Assembly: GCA_963772965.1 (NCBI GenBank)
Contig: CAVYZU010000011.1
Span: 558,001 to 622,000, forward strand
DNA: 64,000 nt
Direction: 5' to 3'
Source: AP-15 sp963772965
GTDB taxonomy: Bacteria > Pseudomonadota > Alphaproteobacteria > ATCC43930 > CGMCC-115725
Below are positions 38,071-46,426 of this stretch, in pieces; within the stretch, counting starts at the first letter, position 1, and every line of letters begins with the position of its first letter. A model generated the notes under the pieces. The model was not told the origin of the DNA and searched no databases. It was given only the letters and a program-made list of their open reading frames with translations. Position numbers and translations under genes: made by a program.

Positions 38071-38979
38071 TTAAGAAAACATCAGAGCCGACAACCGGCG
38101 CCGCGCGCTCAAGGTCAGCGGATCTGTGCCGCCCATAACTTCAAAAAATTTGACGAGCTGCTTGCGCGCCGCCTGCTCGTTCCACTCGCGGTCGCGCTTG
38201 TACAAATCCAGCAACTCGTCGATCGCGGCCTCCCGCTCGCCGGTACCAAACAGTGCCGTCGCGAGTTCCATTCGCGCTTCGTGATCATCCGGGTTTGCCG
38301 CCAGCCGGGCCCGCAACTTGCCGGCCGAGGCCATCGCGGTCTTGGCCTGCTCGGCAAGGTCGAGCGCCGCGCGGGCAGCCGCGATCTCGGCATCGCCGGC
38401 ATCCTCTTTCGACACCCGGTCGAGCAGCTGGCGCGCCTTGCTGAGATCGCCGCCCGCGATCAAGGCGCGGGCCAATCCCGCCTGAGCTTCGACATTTCCC
38501 GGCTCGCGCTGTAGAATTTGCGAGAAGACCGCACCGGCACTGCCGTGGTCCCCCTGCTGCAGCGCCTCCTTGGCCATTGCCATTGCTTCCTCGACCGGCG
38601 AGGGAGCGCCCTTGCCGCCGCCGACCCGCTGGACGAATTGTTTGACCTGGCTCTCGGGCAATGCCCCGACAAAGCCGTCGATCGGCCTTCCGTCCCTAAA
38701 GGCATAGACCGCCGGTATCGACTGGATGCGCATCTGCTGCGCGATCTCCGGGTTCTCGTCGATATTCAGCTTGACCATTCGCACCGCGCCATTGGTCGCG
38801 CGCACAGTCTTCTCCAGAAGCGGACCGAGTTGGCGGCACGGCCCGCACCACGGCGCCCAAAAATCAACAATGATCGGGGCGTCGAACGAGCCATCGACGA
38901 CCTCGGTCATGAAGGTGGCGGTGGTGACATCCTTGACGGGGGTGGCAGCAGCGCCGCCGATCAAAGGTTCGCTCGGCAT
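38071..38979 (-). CDS. ybbN: Thioredoxin-like co-chaperone YbbN/CnoX with TPR domain
   Basis: A 302-aa cytoplasmic protein: thioredoxin domain with WAPWCGPCRQLG (Cys45, Cys48), then TPR-type helices (residues 130-300). E. coli CnoX guards substrates from oxidation and hands them to GroEL and DnaK. The start is ATG at 38979, preceded by AGAGGAGAG, a good ribosome-binding site; upstream in-frame sequence to 39174 is not homologous. It keeps the active CxxC that E. coli YbbN has lost. First gene of a four-gene operon. Confidence 0.9.
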   Translation of the reverse strand: MPSEPLIGGAAATPVKDVTTATFMTEVVDGSFDAPIIVDFWAPWCGPCRQLGPLLEKTVRATNGAVRMVKLNIDENPEIAQQMRIQSIPAVYAFRDGRPIDGFVGALPESQVKQFVQRVGGGKGAPSPVEEAMAMAKEALQQGDHGSAGAVFSQILQREPGNVEAQAGLARALIAGGDLSKARQLLDRVSKEDAGDAEIAAARAALDLAEQAKTAMASAGKLRARLAANPDDHEARMELATALFGTGEREAAIDELLDLYKRDREWNEQAARKQLVKFFEVMGGTDPLTLSARRRLSALMFS

Positions 38980-39079
38980 CGCTCTCCTCTTGCAAATCAA
39001 CCAACAACATGGCGGTGGCGTGGGGCGAAGGCAAGCGCCCGCTCGGCGAAAGCATGCCCGCGCCCGCGCAATCCGCGTG

Positions 39080-39601
39080 CTATCGGGTGGGACCGCGCTC
39101 GATGTCGGCCAGGTCGACGACGCGCGGCTGGTGACCGCAGGCCGCGATGAACCGCAGCAGATCATCGGCTGCAATTGCGGTCGTCCGGTCGTTTGCCAGC
39201 GGGTGGTAGTTCAGCGGATCCCAGCTCAGCATGTCGCGATCGAGCACCGGGATTACCCGGTGAGCGGTGTCGTTGATCAGCGCGAACGGTGTGACACTGC
39301 CGGGCCGCACGCCGAGCAGCGTATAAAGGTTATCGGCATTGCCAAACGAAAACCGCGGCGTGCCAAGCCGGGCGGCGAGCTTGTTGAGATCGGGGCTCCG
39401 CTCCTCGAGCATGACCGCGAGCCAGAACGCCCCCTTCTTGTCTTTTAAGAAAAGGCTTTTGCAGTGACCGCCGGGGAGGCTGCCGCGCAGTGCCGCCGCT
39501 TGGGCGACGGTAAAGACCGGCGGGTGATTGGCGGTGCGGTGCGCAATGCCGAGCGCGTCCAAATGTCGGAACAATTCCTCTGGCGTCAGCGGGCTGGACA
39601 T
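39080..39601 (-). CDS. Prolyl-tRNA deacylase (ProX/YbaK-type editing protein)
   Basis: A 173-aa trans-editing protein that hydrolyses mischarged aminoacyl-tRNA(Pro), most often Ala-tRNA(Pro). From the ATG at 39601, LTPEELFRHLDALGIAHRTA, CKSLFLKDKKGAFWLAVM and VRPGSVTPFALINDTAHRV match the family; the lysine in KSLFLKDKK is the conserved catalytic-site residue. In-frame sequence further upstream overlaps the tRNA-Gly promoter and is not homologous. It is divergent from tRNA-Gly. Confidence 0.88.
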   Translation of the reverse strand: MSSPLTPEELFRHLDALGIAHRTANHPPVFTVAQAAALRGSLPGGHCKSLFLKDKKGAFWLAVMLEERSPDLNKLAARLGTPRFSFGNADNLYTLLGVRPGSVTPFALINDTAHRVIPVLDRDMLSWDPLNYHPLANDRTTAIAADDLLRFIAACGHQPRVVDLADIERGPTR

Positions 39602-39654
39602 GCGCCGACGATGCCGCGCTCGGGCCGCCGCGGCAAGTGCGGGTGACGCCGACC

Positions 39655-39682
39655 TTGCAAAGCGCCGGGCCGTCGCTATCAT
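39655..39682 (+). promoter_or_regulatory. Sigma-70-type promoter of tRNA-Gly
   Basis: TTGCAA at 39655-39660 and TATCAT at 39677-39682 are separated by 16 bases. The start of transcription would fall near 39689, about 33 bases before the mature tRNA 5' end. Found by eye; 16 bp is short but usual. It lies immediately upstream of the divergent prolyl-tRNA deacylase gene. Confidence 0.6.
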
Positions 39683-39721
39683 GGCGAGTATGTGATCGCG
39701 GCGAAGCTGCCGCAGCGGAGC

Positions 39722-39796
39722 GCGGGCGTAGCTCAGGGGTAGAGCACAACCTTGCCAAGGTTGGGGTCGAGGGTTCGAATCCCTTCGCCCGCTCCA
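39722..39796 (+). tRNA. tRNA-Gly (GCC)
   Basis: The cloverleaf is clear: acceptor stem GCGGGCG/CGCCCGC, D arm GCTC-AGGGGTA-GAGC, anticodon loop TTGCCAA with anticodon GCC, and T arm with the TTCGAAT loop. The CCA end is encoded. It marks the change from a compact core region to a mobile-element-rich region, so it may be an island insertion site, although no repeat of its 3' end was noticed further on in the window. Confidence 0.97.
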
Positions 39797-39837
39797 GATT
39801 GATCAACAGTTTAGACCGATGTTGAGCCAAGGACAAA

Positions 39838-40078
39838 TTAACCTAGCAAGCATATAGCAAGCAGCTTTACGCCGGAAGAACGCGAAAGGCCCGGCCGTTC
39901 GAGCCGGTGAAGGCGCAAACCGGGATTCGCGGCGTTCAGTTGGAGGTCGAAGGCGGTAGTCTTGACCGCTTTCTGCTCCGCTCCGTTCAGCCGGGCAAGA
40001 CCTGCGGTAAAGGTATCGGCGATGCGGAATTCGACAGAGGGGCTGCCGAGCAGACTCAGAACCAGTTGTCGGAATCGG
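39838..40078 (-). pseudogene. Remnant of an UvrD-like helicase (RelE/ParE-like N-terminal segment)
   Basis: A short open piece reads VEFRIADTFTAGLARLNGAE then KAVKTTAFDLQLNAANPGL. This is the recognisable N-terminus of a superfamily I helicase family that starts with a RelE/ParE-like module (FRIADTFTDSLARL-type). Homology runs out near 39895 and the rest of the helicase is absent. The IS5 element at 40083 abuts it. The start codon is not preserved (GTC where ATG is expected). It therefore represents a deletion remnant. Confidence 0.6.
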
Positions 40079-40082
40079 CTAG

Positions 40083-41251
40083 GGAACCTCTGCAAAAGGG
40101 TCTGCCGCGCTGTATAATGTGTGCTGGGGTGGAGGTAGCACAAAGGTTGGGGGAATGCGGCAGCTGAGCTTGGCGACGGCGGGGTTTGAGCGCTACGGGC
40201 GGACGACCCGGCGGGGGGCGTTTCTGGCAGAGATGGAGCGCGTCGTGCCATGGCCGGCGCTGTGCGCGGTGGTCGAGCCCTACTATCCCAAGCCCGGCAA
40301 TGGCCGTCCGCCGATCAGGATCGAGCGGATGCTGCGTCTCTACTTTCTGCAGCAGTGGTTCAACCTGTCGGACCCGGCGGTGGAGGAGGCGGTCTATGAT
40401 TCGCAGGCGATGCGCCGCTTTGTCGGGATCGACCTGGGGCATGAGCCGGTGCCCGACGAAACCACGGTGTGCCGCTTCCGTCATCTGCTCGAAGCCCATG
40501 ATCTCGGCCGGCGGCTGTTCGACGAGGTGCAGCGCCATCTTGCCGCCAATGGATTGCAGGTGGCGACCGGTACGATTGTCGATGCCACCATCATCAATGC
40601 GCCGTGCTCGACCAAGAACCGCGAAAAGGCGCGCGATCCCGAGATGCATCAGACCAAAAAGGGCAATCAGTGGTACTTTGGCATGAAGGCGCATGTTGGC
40701 GTCGACAGTCGCACCAAGCTCATTCACGCGGTGGTAGCCACTCCGGCCAATGTCGCCGACTGCCGGGTATTGCCCGATCTGCTGCACGGCCGAGAAACCC
40801 GGGTGTGGGGCGACCAGGCCTATCGCGGCCAGCGCGCGGTGATCCGGCAACACGCTCCCCGCGCCCAAGATTTCACCAACCGCCGCTATCGTTACCGCGG
40901 CGTGGTCGATCTGATCGAGCGTGCCAAAAACCGCACCAAATCGAAGGTTCGCGCCCGGGTCGAGCATGCGATCGGTGTCGTCAAACGGGTGTTCGGCTTT
41001 GCCAAGGTGCGCTACCGCGGCCTCAAAAAGAACGCGCATCGCCTGCTGGTGACCTGCGCGCTCGCCAATCTGTTCATGGCGCGGCGCCATCTATTGTGCG
41101 GCCAACCGGCCTAGGGCGCCAAATTGCCCCAAAGAACGCCCAAACCCAGCCAATCGCACCGCAAAACTGCAATCCCGCCGTCCTCCAGCCTCGACGCGCT
41201 ACAAATCGGGTGGCGCTCATCCTCGCCGCCACCCCTTATTCAGACGTTCCC
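40083..41251 (+). mobile_element. Complete IS5-family insertion sequence with CTAG target duplication
   Basis: The element is 1169 bases. Left end GGAACCTCTGCAAAAGGG and right end CCCTTATTCAGACGTTCC are imperfect inverted repeats. CTAG flanks both sides (40079-40082 and 41252-41255), matching the 4-base palindromic duplication of IS427/IS1031-related groups. It contains one intact transposase gene. Intact ends and open reading frame suggest recent insertion. The right end replaces the last codons of the 267-aa gene on the minus strand. Confidence 0.9.
40155..41114 (+). CDS. IS5-family transposase (DDE)
   Basis: A 319-aa intact transposase. The N-terminal DUF772-type domain reads MRQLSLATAGFERYG and RIERMLRLYFLQQWFNLSDP; the DDE core has VDATIINAP (first D), WGDQAYRG (second D) and a glutamate in RARVEHAIGVVKRVFGF. 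The ATG at 40155 is preceded by GTTGGGGG. A -10-like TATAAT at 40113-40118 lies just inside the left end. Being undamaged, it stands apart from all other transposases in this window. Confidence 0.95.
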   Translation: MRQLSLATAGFERYGRTTRRGAFLAEMERVVPWPALCAVVEPYYPKPGNGRPPIRIERMLRLYFLQQWFNLSDPAVEEAVYDSQAMRRFVGIDLGHEPVPDETTVCRFRHLLEAHDLGRRLFDEVQRHLAANGLQVATGTIVDATIINAPCSTKNREKARDPEMHQTKKGNQWYFGMKAHVGVDSRTKLIHAVVATPANVADCRVLPDLLHGRETRVWGDQAYRGQRAVIRQHAPRAQDFTNRRYRYRGVVDLIERAKNRTKSKVRARVEHAIGVVKRVFGFAKVRYRGLKKNAHRLLVTCALANLFMARRHLLCGQPA

Positions 41252-42043
41252 TAGGCGAGTACCAAGCATGTAAAGACCGCTGTGGACATCGAGCAAGTTC
41301 CAACCCTCGTAATCACGGTGAAGCTCCTCGAACAGCGCATTGTTCTCGTATATCGCGCCGGGCTCGAACGCCTCGTCGTCAAGCTCGCTGCCTGCTGGGG
41401 GACGCGAAAGCAAGTGCGCAGTGTGAAGAATAGAAAGAGCGTTGAAAATCGGCCCACCAGGGGGAAGCATCACAACGGGTGTCGTCAGTTGCGCAGCCAA
41501 GACATTATCCGAGAACAATGCAATCATGAACATTGCCGTGGCATTCCAACTACCGATGTATCTCGGTCGCTCGGGGCCTATTATCGAACCAAGCCATCTA
41601 TCCTGGGCGCGACGATATCGCTCCAAGCTGTCCGGCAGAGTTAATGGCAAATTTACCCTGCTAAAAAGGACATGGCCGCCCATTAGAGACTGCTCGATCG
41701 GACCGGGGCCTCGCTCGTAGTGAAACCTCCTCGCTAACCGGAGATCAGCGTCATTCCAGTGCTCAATGAGCCTGATTGCAGCACCAGTGAAATCCAGATC
41801 CAGGCGAGCAAGTCGTCCCCAACATAAGCCGACTGCGAAGCACACGTGCCACGGGCTACGGTCGGCGTAGTGCTCAAGGTGGTCTGAAATCTCTTGATGC
41901 CCAATGCCTGTCAGAGCGCGACCGCTCCGGGCTAACAATTCCTGGACCCTCGTTCTCGCTGGACCGCCGCCCTGCCCGCCGCCACGCAGACAAAGTTCGT
42001 TAAACCGTCTTTGGGTATCGTTCACTGGATTTGAAATTGTCAT
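41240..42043 (-). CDS. Conserved-looking protein of unknown function, downstream of the mod gene
   Basis: A 267-aa open reading frame from the ATG at 42043, 30 bases after the mod stop, hence probably the last gene of the restriction-modification operon. The product is a soluble, mixed helix protein with an Arg/Gly-rich start (RGGGQGGGPARTRVQELLAR) and an aromatic C-terminal half (RPRYIGSWNATAMFMIALF, EELHRDYEGWNLLDVHSGLY). No motif identifies a family. The IS5 element has taken over its last three or so codons, so the natural C-terminus is unknown. Its own frame is intact while mod and res are broken. Confidence 0.6.
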   Translation of the reverse strand: MTISNPVNDTQRRFNELCLRGGGQGGGPARTRVQELLARSGRALTGIGHQEISDHLEHYADRSPWHVCFAVGLCWGRLARLDLDFTGAAIRLIEHWNDADLRLARRFHYERGPGPIEQSLMGGHVLFSRVNLPLTLPDSLERYRRAQDRWLGSIIGPERPRYIGSWNATAMFMIALFSDNVLAAQLTTPVVMLPPGGPIFNALSILHTAHLLSRPPAGSELDDEAFEPGAIYENNALFEELHRDYEGWNLLDVHSGLYMLGTRLGNV

Positions 42044-42196
42044 TTCCAATAAGTCCCCGATCAAGGCTCAGCGTCAGCGCACCGAAAATACCTTCATCAC
42101 CTCATCACCGAGGTGGTTGATGACTTTGACGGCGATGCGGCCAGACTTTGGTTTGGGGAAGGGGCGTGATGTCGCGCTACGCAGGCTTTCCCATCT

Positions 42197-43536
42197 GTGG
42201 ACGCCCCCTCCCAGGCAAGGGAAAACGTGGGGATTGTTGTGGCGCGTGGTCGGATTCTGCCATCTGTCCGGCCTCCAATGCGGCAGGAAGACAGCCGCCG
42301 GCCTGTATGGGAGTTCGCGGACCGGGTCCAGTTCACCCTAAGCGTGCTCGAGGCACTGTGGAAAGCCCTGGTTGTCCCAGCCCCGTCTCGCCGACTGTTG
42401 CGCCATACTCTCCTTCCGCTCGCCCCTACGCCGTCGCGATCGCGCTACGCCGCCGCGACCGGAGCTGTGTAGATGCCGCCTTTGACCAGCAGAGCCCAGA
42501 TGATACGGGCCATCTTGTTGGCCAGAGCCACGGTGACCAGCATCTTCGGCTTGCGAGCCAACATCTGCGCAAGCCACGACCCTTTGGGTGCCCCGCGCCG
42601 GCTGGCCTGGTGAACCACGGCACTCGCGCCGAGTATCAGCAGGCGCCGGATCGTCCGTTCACCCCGTTTCGAAACGGCGCCGAGTTTTTGCTTACCGCCG
42701 GTCGATTTCTGTAGCGGCGTCAGCCCGAGCCAAGCTGCGAAGTTGCGTCCGGCCGGGAAGCTCTGTGCCGCCGGCACCAGCGCGGTAATTGCCGTCGAGG
42801 CGATTGGGCCCACGCCTGGGATCGTCATCAGCCGGCGTGCCGTAGGGTCGGCCTTCGACCGCCGCTTGATCTCGCCATCCAGCTCGGCGATTTGCCCCTC
42901 CAGCGCAGTGAAGGTGTCGACCAGCAGCTTCAGAACGACACGCGCGCTCTCCGGCAGAGAGGATCGCGGATCCTCGACGTGCGCAACCAGGCTTGCAACA
43001 TGCGTGATGCCCTGCGGAAAGACGTAGCCGTATTCCGACAGGTGCCCGCGCAGGGCATTGACGCACTGAGTGCGCTGACGCACCAGGAGATCACGTGCTC
43101 GAAAAACGACGCTATTCGCCTGCTGCTCCTCACTCTTTACCGGCACGAAGCGCATGCTCGGCCGCTGCGCCGCCTCACAGATGGCTTCGGCATCGGCCGC
43201 GTCGTTCTTCTGCCGCTTGACGAAAGGCTTGACGTAGGCCGGCGGGATCAATTGCACGCGATGGCCGAGCTTGCCGATCTCGCGCGCCCAATAGTGCGCA
43301 CCCGCGCAGGCTTCCATTGCAACAACAATGGCGCCTGTGCGGCCAAGAACCCGAGAAGCTTCGGCCGCGTCACGCGTTTACGGAACAGCACGTGGCCGGC
43401 AGTATCGGCGCCGTGCACCTGGAATATGTGCTTCGCGATGTCCAATCCGATCGTAGTAACCTGTGCCATGGACGCCCCCTTCGGTGGCAGTTCGACACCG
43501 TCACCTTGGCACATAGATGCCGTCGGGGGGCGTCCA
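42197..43536 (-). mobile_element. IS110-family (IS1111-like) insertion inside mod
   Basis: The inserted segment contains an IS110-family transposase and is bounded by an 11-base inverted repeat: TGGACGCCCCC at 42197-42207 and GGGGGCGTCCA at 43526-43536. Subterminal short inverted repeats are usual for the IS1111 subgroup. The true ends may be a few bases outside these, near 42190 and 43545, as judged from where mod homology stops and restarts. No target duplication is expected for this family. It splits the mod C-terminus from its body. Confidence 0.75.
42445..43469 (-). pseudogene. IS110-family transposase (frameshifted)
   Basis: The N-terminal DEDD catalytic region reads MAQVTTIGLDIAKHIFQVHG from the ATG at 43469. 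Near 43335 the frame changes: the homologous continuation is MEACAGAHYWAREIGKLGH, then NDAADAEAICEAAQRPSMRF, and the C-terminal transposase-20 region LMTIPGVGPIASTAITALV with FAAWLGLTPLQKSTGGKQKL. The span is 1025 bases (3n+2), consistent with one missing base. So this copy is probably unable to move itself. Confidence 0.8.
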
Positions 43537-46192
43537 CCCCATCACCCTTCTTCGTCTATCTCGGCCTTCAGCGTCGTCTTCAGCGCCTTGTACGGGTCGG
43601 TCGCAGCGCCGAGAAAATAGGCGTGGCGGACGAAAAAGCTCTCCTCATTGTAATCGGTGTCGATAAACCACAGCGCGATCGTGTCGGGGCCGCCCGATTC
43701 GATCTCGCCGGTCTGCGGCTTGAAGACATCGACCCCCTTGATCTTGACGCGGATTTGGTCAGTGCCGCCCTCCGCTTTGCTCAACTCCTCTATTTCGATA
43801 TCAGGCTCGCCGAAGATGACGAACAGATTGCCGGCGCCGGTGTTCTTCAGCTCGCCGGCCATGTGCAGGTCGGGGTTCATCCGCGCCTTCAGGATCGGGA
43901 TGCGGCCGATGCGGTCGAGTTCGGCCGAACGGGCGTCGAAATTGAAGGCGCAGGCGATCACCACGTCAAAGCCGGCATCGGCCGCCTCGCGGGCGGCATC
44001 GACGAGATCCGGGCGCGACACGATGCCGAATTCCGGGCCGACAAGGATCGCCGCGCGGCGCTCGTGCTCGCCGTCGCTGTAGCGGCCATCGGCCGAGATT
44101 AGCTTGCCCGGCCACGGCGTCAGCGCGGTGAAGGTGATGCGGTCTTCCTTGTGCGCCTGCTGTACGCCAGCGGTCTGCAGGTTGTCGAGCACCATCTGCC
44201 CGAAATCCTCCCACCCGCCGCCCGGCTCGGCGATCTCGTGGATCAGGCTGTCGTCCTGATCGCCCGGAACATAGCGGTGCGGCGACAGGCTCTCGACCGT
44301 GAACGGGCCGGCCACTCGGATCCGCGAGGCGTCAGGATAGGGCTTGTCGTAGAGGTATTCGAACTCGGCTTTGGCGGCGATCGAGGCGTCGATCTCCTTC
44401 TGTCGCGCGATGCCCGCCTGCCACCATTCGCCATGCAGCTCTTGCGCCCCCCGCGGCCAGTCGGCGCTGTCGTCGCGCGGGACCTCCCATTCTTGCCAGT
44501 TCGTGCCGAGCGCGGTGTTGAGTCGGGCGCGTAGCGGCTCAAGGGTCTGCTGCCATTTTTCCCAGATCACGTCGATCTCAGCGTTGTTGGCGATCGACTT
44601 CAGCGTGATGTGCGGCACCCGCTCGTAGACGAAGCCCTGGCGGATGTCGCCATGGGTCGGCGTCTCCTTCGGCGGCGTGCGGGTGACTTCGCCCTCCTTA
44701 CGCTGCCCCTCAGCACTGTCGGCGAGCAGGTAATACGGGTAGCGCGCCCCCATGATGCGGGCGCGGGCTAGCGCCAATGCGACACGCGATGTGTCGATCG
44801 TGACCCAGCGTCGGCCCCATTGCTCGGCGACGTACGCCGTCGTGCCTGAACCGCAAGTCGGATCGAGCACAAGGTCGCCGGGATCGGTCGTCATCAGAAC
44901 GCAGCGTTGAACCGCTTTTGTGCCGCTTTGGACGACATATATTTTTTCGTCGGTGAAACTGCCGGTCCCCGTATCGCTCCAGACATTCCCAATCGCTTGG
45001 GCGCGAAAGTCGTTCAGGAACCTGATGTACGTAAGACTATTTTTCGCCCGCCCGACCCAGGACGCCTTCAGCAAGCGCTGCATTCCGAGTTCACCAGTTT
45101 TCCAATAGCCTTTGCCCGAGCCAAAGGTCTGGCCATTCATCTGGACCGGAAAGTCGCCCGGCGGCCGTTGCGGAGTCAGATTATCTAAGCGGAACACGCC
45201 AGCTACGCGGCCCTCCGCTCGTTCCAACTCTGTGGTCGGTCGGACCGAGCAGTCGGTTTCACGAACCCATCGGTAAACACCCGACCTGTCTGTATCGAGG
45301 CCTTTCTCAAGCAGGGGATCTCTGAATTTGGTTTGCTGACGCGATCTTGAATGCCAAAGAATGTAATCGGCGGTGCCGGCGATCAATTCCGAGGTCTGTC
45401 CCGCTGTCTTGACCACCGTAATCTGAGCACATGCCTGTCCTGGCCCAAACACCTCGTCCATCAGCGCCCGAACACGGTGCACGTTCTCGTCGCCGATCTG
45501 CACAAAGATCGAGCCGCTGTCGGCGAGCAGGTCGCGGGCGACGGTCAGGGGATCGCGCAGATAGGTCAGATAGGAGTGGATGCCGTCGCGCCAGGTATCG
45601 CGGAAGGCTTTGACCTGCTCGGGCTCGCGGGTGATGTGGTCCTTGTTGCCGTCCTTGACGTCGCGGCTGGTTGTCGACCACTGGAAATTCGAGTTGAAGC
45701 GGTAGGGCGGGTCGAGGTAGATGCATTGCACCTTGCCGCGCAGCCCCTCGCGCTCGGCGAGGCTCGCCATGACCGACAGACTGTCGCCGAGGATCATGCG
45801 GTTCGACCAGTTGGCGTCGTGCTGGTAGAACTCGGTCATCGCCTCCTTGTCGGGGAGCCCATTGAAATCGGCGAAGAGGTCCGGCATTGGCGGCGTTGTC
45901 TCCTCCCGCCGCGCTTTGCTCTGCCGCAACAGGTCGTCTATCAGGACCTTCGGGTGGACCTTTCCCTGAATGTAGAGCGGCGGCGCCTGGACGATCACGT
46001 CTGACTAGTCCTGCTCGTCCTTGCCGCGCCAGACGAGCTGCGGATCGAGGTCGTGGTTGCGCCGCTCATAGGCGAGGCGGATCGGGGTCTTGTCCTTCTC
46101 GTCCATGACCGGTTCGAGTTCGGCGGTCGGGATGTTGCGACGCTTATCCTTATGGCGCAGCGCCTCGACCGAAAATTCCCTGCTGCGTGCCA

Positions 46193-46378
46193 TTAGCCTG
46201 CCCCTTCTCGCGACTTCGGCGCGTCGCCCGGGGGACTTCGCTTAACCAAGCCAGGTTTGCCCGGAACCGGATTTGCCGCCGTGAGAGCAGCTTTCTTGAC
46301 CGCTCGATCCATCTGTCGAGCAAATCCCGTCTTGGAGGGGGTCCGCTTGCGATTTGGCTTTTCGCTCTTCTTGGCCAT
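46193..46378 (-). CDS. Small basic hypothetical protein between res and mod
   Basis: A 61-aa, lysine/arginine-rich product from the ATG at 46378: MAKKSEKPNRKRTPSKTG then FARQMDRAVKKAALTAANP. The stop coincides with the mod start at 46193, so translation would be coupled. The res stop lies 49 bases upstream. No family recognised; it could be a small DNA-binding accessory protein or simply a spurious reading. An extra 11 codons are possible from an ATG at 46411. Confidence 0.45.
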   Translation of the reverse strand: MAKKSEKPNRKRTPSKTGFARQMDRAVKKAALTAANPVPGKPGLVKRSPPGDAPKSREGAG

Positions 46379-46426
46379 TACCTGGAGGGATCTGCTGGCT
46401 CGCTTGTACATTTGAGCGCACCCTTA

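Larger units (their letters stand above)
42074..46193 (-). pseudogene. Type III-like DNA methyltransferase Mod: amber stop and IS110-type insertion
   Basis: Reassembled, this is one adenine-specific methyltransferase gene. Codons 1-62 (from 46193) end LDPQLVWRGKDEQD, then TAG at 46005-46007 stands where the family has Trp (TGG). The frame goes on as SDVIVQAPPLYIQGKVHPKV, with motif IV YLDPPYRFNSNFQW and motif I DPTCGSGTTAYVAEQW (beta-type order). It then breaks at AEIDEEG near 43545. The missing C-terminus is found on the far side of the insertion at 42074-42196: SLRSATSRPFPKPKSG then RIAVKVINHLGDEVMKVF. Thus it has a nonsense codon and an insertion. The N-terminal 62-aa and 818-aa readings are fragments. 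Confidence 0.85.
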
